Shown here in pieces: positions 1-5,165 of a stretch of 6,413 nt of DNA; the first letter of the stretch is position 1; every line of letters starts with the position of its first letter. A model generated the notes under the pieces. That model was given only the letters and a program-made list of their open reading frames with translations, had not been told where the DNA came from and made no database searches. Origin of the DNA: Candidatus Alistipes excrementipullorum. Its GTDB lineage: Bacteria; Bacteroidota; Bacteroidia; Bacteroidales; Rikenellaceae. A program made the position numbers and the translations under genes. The stretch is from the NCBI GenBank assembly GCA_019113665.1, contig DXGW01000019.1:1-6413 (forward strand), read 5' to 3'.

Positions 1-586
1 AATTTACCGAACCACCCGCGATCGTCCGCACTGACAGCTCGACGCCGTCAATTTCGCCTGTAATAGAGATCCGCAGACGATGCATAAGATGAGTGAAACG
101 GAAATTGGCCCTATAGTCGTTTTCACCGAGCGAGACCTTGGAAAACAAAAGGTCGGACGAGGCAAAACCGTCTCCCGACTGGTCGGTGTCGACACGGCAT
201 GTATAAGCTTCAGGAGCCGCATCAGCGGAATTACCGGCAGCAGGATAATGCGCAGACAGAACAAGCTCCCCGAATCCGAACTCACTGCGTTCAAGCCGAG
301 GCAACCACTCCGAACCGTCGTATGTAAGTTCTCTGTACTCCACATTGTCGCCATTGTCGATATATAGGCCTACGACATCACCTGCCGAGAATGACCCGGA
401 TCCGTCATTCCCGATGTCGGCACGCGTCATGTCCCTTGAAAACTCAAGTTGCAGATAACCGTCATTACGATCGTCGGAGACGGCAACTGATGAATCGGCG
501 TCACATGAAACTGAAAGCACTGAAACAAGACATACCAACAAAGAGAATCCTGTTTTGGCAAATCTGTTCAATACATCAATAGTCAT
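1..586 (-). CDS. Fimbrillin/Mfa-like surface lipoprotein, 3' end cut off by the window
   Basis: This minus-strand frame stays open for 195 codons from an ATG at 586-584 to the left edge, with no stop, so the C-terminal part is missing. The N-terminus is a lipoprotein signal: basic residues R8 and K11, a hydrophobic stretch F14-V26, then LSVSC with C28 as the lipidated residue (position -3 is Ser, a relaxed lipobox). C28 is followed by D-A-D; acidic residues there are typical of surface-export signals in Bacteroidetes lipoproteins. The body has hallmarks of the fimbrillin/Mfa-like family: FSAGDVVGLYI after a region around MTRAD, an LSAHYPA strand, and FRFTHLMHRLRISIT, matching the family's F-x-F-x-H-x-L-x-x-L-x-I pattern. 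Such proteins are outer-membrane-anchored pilus or adhesin subunits; the exact role here is unknown. The gene diverges from the glp operon and has its own promoter candidate about 65 bp upstream of the start. The family is fairly sure, the specific function is not. Confidence 0.82.
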   Translation of the reverse strand, partial: MTIDVLNRFAKTGFSLLVCLVSVLSVSCDADSSVAVSDDRNDGYLQLEFSRDMTRADIGNDGSGSFSAGDVVGLYIDNGDNVEYRELTYDGSEWLPRLERSEFGFGELVLSAHYPAAGNSADAAPEAYTCRVDTDQSGDGFASSDLLFSKVSLGENDYRANFRFTHLMHRLRISITGEIDGVELSVRTIAGGSVN

Positions 587-651
587 AATACATTTATTAA
601 TTTTCAAAAGGGCAACATACATTTATTTTATGTCTACCGCAAAAGTCCCCG

Positions 652-684
652 CAAAAATACATTGTTTATCACAATTTTTGCAAA
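652..684 (-). promoter_or_regulatory. Bacteroidetes-type promoter for the fimbrillin-like lipoprotein gene
   Basis: Read on the minus strand, TTTG (684-681) is followed after 21 bases by TATTTTTG (659-652). This matches the Bacteroides consensus of a -33 TTTG and a -7 TAnnTTTG. Transcription would begin near 645-648 and leave a leader of about 60 nt before the ATG at 586. Inverted-repeat copy 1 (661-675) lies wholly in the spacer between the two elements, so a protein bound there would be expected to block the promoter. The consensus is short and the region A+T-rich, so a chance match is possible; position and orientation support it. Confidence 0.55.
661..675. repeat. 15-bp inverted repeat ATTGT-TTATC-ACAAT, copy 1 (operator candidate)
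   Basis: Two perfect 5-base arms (ATTGT and ACAAT) flank a 5-base spacer. The spacer ends in TATC, as in the second copy at 774-788, so 12 of 15 bases are shared and the differences in the arms are compensated. The right part reads TATCACA, which resembles one half of a Crp-family site, but the left arm does not complete that motif. It sits inside the spacer of the leftward promoter. Regulator unknown. Confidence 0.45.
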
Positions 685-773
685 TACATTCCCATATAGA
701 TGCTTTAGCAATACCATTACGACATTTGCATGTGCCATGTTTTCGGAGAATAGAACGTGCAGCACGATTTCAT

Positions 774-788
774 ATTGCATATCGCAAT
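774..788. repeat. 15-bp inverted repeat ATTGC-ATATC-GCAAT, copy 2 (operator candidate)
   Basis: The perfect arms ATTGC and GCAAT flank the spacer ATATC. Compared with copy 1 (661-675), the arm difference T to C on the left is matched by A to G on the right, so symmetry is kept. The start-to-start distance is 113 bp. Short TTTCAT-like sequence flanks it on both sides (769-773 and 788-793). It lies about 180 bp upstream of the glpA promoter and about 90 bp upstream of the lipoprotein promoter, so it could serve either gene. Regulator unknown. Confidence 0.42.
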
Positions 789-966
789 TTCATGACATGC
801 GAGAAAAACAACTACAACACATGCCATACAGCAACTCCAGAGGCTGTTGTCGCATACAAATTTGCCTTTTTAGAGCATATTATAACCCATTAAGACATAT
901 CCGCCATAGTAATTTTCAATATGCCAGCATTATGAAACAAAATGAAATATATTTCCTTTCTTTTTA

Positions 967-997
967 TTTGTTTTCACGGAATAAAACATTAATTTTG
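967..997 (+). promoter_or_regulatory. Bacteroidetes-type promoter of the glpABCK operon
   Basis: TTTG at 967-970 is followed after 19 bases by TAATTTTG at 990-997, an exact fit to the Bacteroides -33/-7 pattern (TTTG and TAnnTTTG). Transcription should start a few bases after 997, at about 1001-1006. That places the in-frame ATG at 999 at or before the transcript's 5' end and favours the ATG at 1020, with a short leader of roughly 15-19 nt. No strong Shine-Dalgarno sequence is present, as is usual in this phylum. No other promoter-like element is visible at the three downstream gene junctions, so this probably drives the whole operon. Confidence 0.65.
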
Positions 998-1019
998 TAT
1001 GAAAAATAATGCGATTAAC

Positions 1020-2642
1020 ATGAATAATACATACGATGTCATCATAATCGGCGGCGGAGCCACCGGAGCCGGCATTGCCCGAGACTGCTCGCTTCGTGGA
1101 ATCAAGGCTCTGCTGCTCGAACGTTCGGACATCTCAACCGGTGCCACCGGCCGCAACCACGGCCTGCTGCACAGCGGTGCACGATACGCCGTAACCGACC
1201 ATGAATCGGCCGAAGAGTGTATCAAGGAGAACATGATCCTGCGCAAAATCGCAGCGCACTGTGTGGAAGAGACCGACGGTCTCTTCATTTCATTACCCGA
1301 GGACGATCTGGTCTACCAGTCGTTGTTTGTCGAGTCGTGCCGCAAGGCGGGTATCCGCGCAGACATAATAGACCCCGCCGAGGCCCGGCTGATAGAGCCG
1401 GCTGTCAACCCGGCCCTCACAGGAGCCGTACGTGTTCCGGACGGCGCGGTGGACCCGTTCCGTCTCACGTCGTCCAACATAATCGACGCAAAGGCACACG
1501 GAGCCGAGATACGCACATATGTCGAGGTTACGGAGCTGATCAGGGAGCAGGACCGCATCATAGGCGTCAAGGCATACGACTACCGCATGCGATGCGAGCA
1601 AACCTTCTATGCCCAAATAGTAATCAATGCAGGAGGAATATGGGGACACGGCATAGCCGCAAAAGTCGGCATCACGATCAACATGCTGCCGGCAAAGGGT
1701 GCCCTGCTGATCTTCGGGCACCGCGTGAACAACCACGTGCTGAACCGATGCCGCAAGCCGGCCGATGCCGACATTCTGGTTCCCGGCGATACGATCTCGC
1801 TCATCGGCACAACGTCGAGCAAGGTCCCGTTCGACCAGATTGACAACATGATAGTCACACCCGAGGAGGTAGATCTGCTGTTGCGGGAAGGTGAAAAACT
1901 GTCACCGAGACTTGCATACACGCGTATTCTCCGTGCATATGCAGGCGTGCGCCCGCTGGTAGCCTCGGACGATGACCCGAGCGGCCGCACGGTAAGCCGC
2001 GGAATCGTACTGCTGGACCACGCCAAACGTGACGGAATGGAGGGTTTCATCACCATCACAGGAGGCAAACTGATGACATACAGACTTATGGCCGAATGGG
2101 CAACCGACCTTGCCTGCACAAAGCTGGGTATAGATGCAAAATGCCAAACGGCCACTACCCCGCTCCCCGGTTCGACCGAAAGCAAAAAGGAGACCGACAG
2201 GAAGACACGCAACCGCCCGATAGCGCAACGACGTTCGATGATTGCACGCCACGGCGACATGGCAACGCTGATCGACAGCCGCGGTTCTGACAAGAGCAGC
2301 CTCGTATGCGAATGCGAGGAGGTGTCGACCGGAGAGGTGGAATACGCTTTGGAGAACCTTGCCGTAACCAATCTCGTCGACCTGCGCCGCAGAACACGTG
2401 TCGGCATGGGCACATGCCAGGGTGAGCTGTGCGCCTGCCGCGCCGCAGGCATAATGGGAAAAAAGAGTCCCGTATGTGCGAAAAAGGCCAAGGCGGATCT
2501 GGCATCGTTCCTGAACGAGCGCTGGAAAGGAATGCAACCCATAGCATGGGGAGATACGCTGCGCGAAAGCGAATATACGACATGGGTATACGAAGGCGTA
2601 TGCGGATTGTCTGACGAAATCGAGAAAACATCGGCACAATGA
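1020..2642 (+). CDS. glpA: Anaerobic glycerol-3-phosphate dehydrogenase, subunit A (FAD, [2Fe-2S])
   Basis: GlpA is the catalytic subunit of the anaerobic dehydrogenase that oxidises sn-glycerol 3-phosphate to dihydroxyacetone phosphate and hands electrons to GlpB/GlpC and then quinone. The product is 540 residues, close to the 542 of E. coli GlpA. The dinucleotide-binding fold opens the protein: GGGATGAG with G11, G13 and G16, and E34 ending the second strand. It is followed by the family signature GATGRNHGLLHSGARY (41-56), a GVRPLVASDDDPSGR block in the middle, and GGKLMTYR. The C-terminal BFD-like [2Fe-2S] domain carries C430-x-C432 and C466-x4-C471, with an extra C473. The end (LNERWKG, PIAWGD, LRESE) is also conserved in the family. 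An ATG at 999 would add seven residues, but the promoter at 967-997 makes 1020 the likelier start. The stop overlaps the glpB start by ATGA. Identification is firm. Confidence 0.96.
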   Translation: MNNTYDVIIIGGGATGAGIARDCSLRGIKALLLERSDISTGATGRNHGLLHSGARYAVTDHESAEECIKENMILRKIAAHCVEETDGLFISLPEDDLVYQSLFVESCRKAGIRADIIDPAEARLIEPAVNPALTGAVRVPDGAVDPFRLTSSNIIDAKAHGAEIRTYVEVTELIREQDRIIGVKAYDYRMRCEQTFYAQIVINAGGIWGHGIAAKVGITINMLPAKGALLIFGHRVNNHVLNRCRKPADADILVPGDTISLIGTTSSKVPFDQIDNMIVTPEEVDLLLREGEKLSPRLAYTRILRAYAGVRPLVASDDDPSGRTVSRGIVLLDHAKRDGMEGFITITGGKLMTYRLMAEWATDLACTKLGIDAKCQTATTPLPGSTESKKETDRKTRNRPIAQRRSMIARHGDMATLIDSRGSDKSSLVCECEEVSTGEVEYALENLAVTNLVDLRRRTRVGMGTCQGELCACRAAGIMGKKSPVCAKKAKADLASFLNERWKGMQPIAWGDTLRESEYTTWVYEGVCGLSDEIEKTSAQ

Positions 2643-3904
2643 GATTCGATACAGTAATAATCGGCGGAGGACTCGCCGGAATGATTTGCGGCATTCGCCT
2701 TGTCGAGGCAGGCATGAGTTGCGCCATAGTTTCACAAGGGCAGAGCGCCATACACTTCTCGTCGGGGTCGTTCGACCTGTTGGGCAAGATGCCCGACGGA
2801 AGCCCGGTAACCGACCCTGCGGCAGCGATTGCCAAACTCGCAGAGACGCAGCCCGGGCACCCGTATGCATTAATCGGAAGCGAAGCCTGCATAAAACATG
2901 CTGAAGAGGCGCCCGCCATTCTCCAGGCCGCCGGCATACCAGTTACCGGGGACTGCCACAAAAACCATTTCCGCATTACCCCGATGGGCAAGGCAGTCCC
3001 GACATGGCTTACGATCAAGGGCTATCTCACGGCCGACGATTCCGAGACGCTGCCTTTCAAAAAGGTATGCATCATAAACGTAGAGGGTTTTCTCGATTTT
3101 TACCCGGAATTCATAGCCGAAGAGTTCGGCAGGCATGGGGTCACATGCCGGTTCGGACTGATAACGCTGCCCGACCTTGAGCGCATAAGGGAGAACCCGA
3201 GCGAGATGCGTTCGGCAAACATCGCGAGAGTTTTCGACCATGACAAGAACATCGAGGCACTTGCCGCCGGTATCCGCGAATACGGCAAGGAGTGCGACGC
3301 GCTGATCCTCCCGGCCATCATGGGACTCAACCGCAACGACTCGCTGGAGATACTGAAGTCAAAAATCGACAAGCCCATATACCTGCTGCCCACGCTGCCG
3401 CCGTCGATTCCCGGCATCAAGGCACAACAGGCCCTTCAACACCGTTTCCGCTCGCTGGGAGGCGAATATTTTCTCGGTGACACGGTACTCGCGGCAGAGA
3501 TGGACGAAGGTCGCGTAAAACAGATCTTCACGGCCAACCACGGCAACATACCGTTCCGCGCCGACAACTTCGTGCTCGCCACGGGAAGCTTCTTCAGCCG
3601 CGGGCTCATCGCCACGCCCGACTCGGTACGTGAACCCGTATTCGGGCTCGACACCGCATATGTCGCCGACCGTCGGGAGTGGTATTCGCTGAGGTTCTTC
3701 GACCGGCACAACTACCAGTCCTTCGGCGTGCGTACGGACAAGTCGCTGCACGCAATCAAGAATGGCAACGCGATCGAAAATCTTTATTGCGCCGGAGCAG
3801 GCCTCGCAGGGTTCAACCCCGTACACGACGGTTGCGGAGCCGGTGTTTCGATTTTGTCGGCGCTGCACGTGGCCGACAGCATACTAAAAGGCAAAAGATC
3901 ATGA
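2639..3904 (+). CDS. glpB: Anaerobic glycerol-3-phosphate dehydrogenase, subunit B (flavoprotein)
   Basis: GlpB is the second flavoprotein subunit of the GlpABC complex, thought to relay electrons between GlpA and the iron-sulfur subunit GlpC at the inner face of the cytoplasmic membrane. The 421 residues match the family length (about 419 in E. coli). An N-terminal dinucleotide-binding motif, VIIGGGLAG (G9, G11, G14), is followed by the family segment HFSSGS (39-44). LPTLPPSIPGI lies in the middle, and a late flavin-binding element reads CAGAGLAGF (G386-G391) followed by DGCGAGV. No signal peptide or membrane segment is seen, fitting a cytoplasmic peripheral subunit. The ATG lies in an ATGA overlap with the glpA stop, and the TGA in another with the glpC start, so the three subunits are probably translationally coupled. 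This is the least conserved of the three subunits in general, but length, motifs and position leave little doubt. Confidence 0.95.
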   Translation: MRFDTVIIGGGLAGMICGIRLVEAGMSCAIVSQGQSAIHFSSGSFDLLGKMPDGSPVTDPAAAIAKLAETQPGHPYALIGSEACIKHAEEAPAILQAAGIPVTGDCHKNHFRITPMGKAVPTWLTIKGYLTADDSETLPFKKVCIINVEGFLDFYPEFIAEEFGRHGVTCRFGLITLPDLERIRENPSEMRSANIARVFDHDKNIEALAAGIREYGKECDALILPAIMGLNRNDSLEILKSKIDKPIYLLPTLPPSIPGIKAQQALQHRFRSLGGEYFLGDTVLAAEMDEGRVKQIFTANHGNIPFRADNFVLATGSFFSRGLIATPDSVREPVFGLDTAYVADRREWYSLRFFDRHNYQSFGVRTDKSLHAIKNGNAIENLYCAGAGLAGFNPVHDGCGAGVSILSALHVADSILKGKRS

Positions 3905-5124
3905 ACATACAACAGAATACAGTAAGCGAGAACAATTTCGAGCAGTGCATCAAATGCACCGTATGTACGGTCTACTGCCCCGTAGCGGCCGTCAATCCCG
4001 ATTACCCGGGACCGAAACAGGCCGGCCCAGACGGTGAGCGCCTGCGTCTGAAGCAACCCGATTTCTACGACAACGCCCTGAAATATTGCCTCAACTGCAA
4101 ACGGTGTGAAGTGGCCTGCCCGTCGAACGTACGCATCGGCGACATAATACAGGCGGCCCGCATCAAATACGGACCGAAAAACAAATCGGTCCGCAACTAC
4201 ATACTGGCCAATACCGACCTTGTAGGCTCGCTCGCATCGCCGTTTGCGCCGATAGTAAATACGGCGGTATCGCTGAAACCCGTACGCTACATGATGGACA
4301 AGGTCATGGCTATAGACCACCGCAGGATATTCCCCAAATATTCGCACGGAACCTTCACGTCGTGGTACAGGAAACATGCTGCCGCGGAACAGGCTGCATA
4401 TGACAGACAGGTATCATATTTCCACGGCTGCTATGTCAACTACAACAACCCGCAGCTCGGCAAGGATCTGATACGCGTAATGAACGCCGCCGGATACGGT
4501 GTACGGCTGCTTGACAAGGAGAAATGCTGCGGCGTGGCCCTCATATCGAACGGGCTCTACGGACAGGCCCTGAAACAGGCACGTACGAACATGGAGTCGA
4601 TACGCAGGGCCGTAAAGGAGAACGGCACCGACATAATAGCCACATCGTCGACATGCACATTCACCATCAGGGACGAATATCCGCATCTGCTCGATATCGA
4701 CAACAACGACGTCCGTGACAATATCGAACTGGCCACACGCTACATCTACCGATTGATAAAATCGGAGGGCGTACAGTTGAAATTCAAAAAGAATGCAGAG
4801 CCGCTGAAAGTGGCGTACCATACACCCTGCCACATGGAGAAGATGGGTTGGGCCTACTATTCGATCGAACTGCTGAGAATGATTCCCGGTGTGGAGGTCA
4901 CGGTGCTCGACTCGCAATGCTGCGGCATAGCCGGCACGTACGGCTTCAAAAAGGAGAACTATGCGACATCGCAGGCCATAGGAGAACCGCTCTTCAGACA
5001 GATCGAGGAGTCGGGAGCAGACATCGTGGCAACCGACTGCGAGACCTGCAAATGGCAAATAGAGATGTCGACGAGCAAACCGTGCGAACACCCTCTGAGC
5101 ATTCTCGCGTCGAGACTTGAATAG
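3901..5124 (+). CDS. glpC: Anaerobic glycerol-3-phosphate dehydrogenase, subunit C (iron-sulfur)
   Basis: GlpC links the flavoprotein subunits to the membrane and the quinone pool. The 407-residue product (396 in E. coli) has two ferredoxin-type [4Fe-4S] motifs near the N-terminus, C16-x2-C19-x2-C22-x3-C26-P and C63-x2-C66-x2-C69-x3-C73-P. Two CCG domains follow: the first has C177, C209-C210-G211 and C252; the second has C310 in HTPCH, C340-C341-G342 and C380-x2-C383. There is no transmembrane helix; membrane attachment is probably peripheral, as in the family. The start at 3901 overlaps the glpB stop by ATGA. The same frame is open upstream to 3679, but that extension would lie inside glpB and add 74 residues unlike any GlpC. 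The sequence is very close to the enterobacterial protein as I recall it, including PGPKQAGPDGERLRLK and the run around QCCGIAGTYGFKKENY. Identification is firm. Confidence 0.97.
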   Translation: MNIQQNTVSENNFEQCIKCTVCTVYCPVAAVNPDYPGPKQAGPDGERLRLKQPDFYDNALKYCLNCKRCEVACPSNVRIGDIIQAARIKYGPKNKSVRNYILANTDLVGSLASPFAPIVNTAVSLKPVRYMMDKVMAIDHRRIFPKYSHGTFTSWYRKHAAAEQAAYDRQVSYFHGCYVNYNNPQLGKDLIRVMNAAGYGVRLLDKEKCCGVALISNGLYGQALKQARTNMESIRRAVKENGTDIIATSSTCTFTIRDEYPHLLDIDNNDVRDNIELATRYIYRLIKSEGVQLKFKKNAEPLKVAYHTPCHMEKMGWAYYSIELLRMIPGVEVTVLDSQCCGIAGTYGFKKENYATSQAIGEPLFRQIEESGADIVATDCETCKWQIEMSTSKPCEHPLSILASRLE

Positions 5125-5165
5125 ACCGCAAAACTGACCTTAACAAACTTCAATACAACCAACCT

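Larger units (their letters stand above)
587..1019. other. A+T-rich divergent intergenic region, no convincing gene
   Basis: These 433 bases separate the leftward lipoprotein gene from the rightward glp operon. G+C over 601-960 is about 35% by hand count, well below the flanking genes. Open frames on both strands are short, rich in Cys, His and Phe, lack ribosome-binding sites, and resemble no family I know. I found two promoter candidates and a pair of 15-bp inverted repeats, listed separately. An 11-bp odd palindrome, CGTGC-A-GCACG, lies at 756-766, eight bases before the second inverted repeat. No tRNA, rRNA, terminator hairpin or riboswitch-like structure was recognised. Confidence 0.75.

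Noticed and set aside
4..354. A 116-codon minus-strand frame starting at 354
   Set aside because: It is offset from the lipoprotein frame, which is open over the full 586 bases and has a signal peptide and family motifs. The 116-codon translation has no recognisable domain.
80..582. Plus-strand frames at 80-367 and 391-582
   Set aside because: Both lie antisense to the lipoprotein gene, have Arg/His-rich compositions typical of shadow frames, and lack any promoter or ribosome-binding signal.
756..766. Odd palindrome CGTGC-A-GCACG
   Set aside because: Its arms are only five bases, it has a one-base centre and no second copy in the window, so it cannot be told from chance; noted within the intergenic entry.
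555..1009. Overlapping plus-strand frames at 555-893 and 662-1009
   Set aside because: They sit in A+T-rich intergenic DNA, have low-complexity Cys/His/Phe-rich translations and no ribosome-binding site. The second starts at TTG and runs through the glpA promoter.
999..1019. Seven-residue N-terminal extension of GlpA from the ATG at 999
   Set aside because: It begins two bases after the -7 element of a consensus-type promoter and is probably not transcribed; the flavin-binding fold needs only the shorter form.
3679..3900. Upstream extension of the glpC frame into glpB
   Set aside because: The extension is Arg-rich, overlaps glpB by more than 200 bases, and has no counterpart in GlpC proteins. 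The ATG at 3901 fits the family N-terminus and the ATGA overlap.
5125..5165. The glpC-glpK gap as a possible terminator or internal promoter
   Set aside because: No inverted repeat, T-run or TAnnTTTG element is present in the 41 bases.
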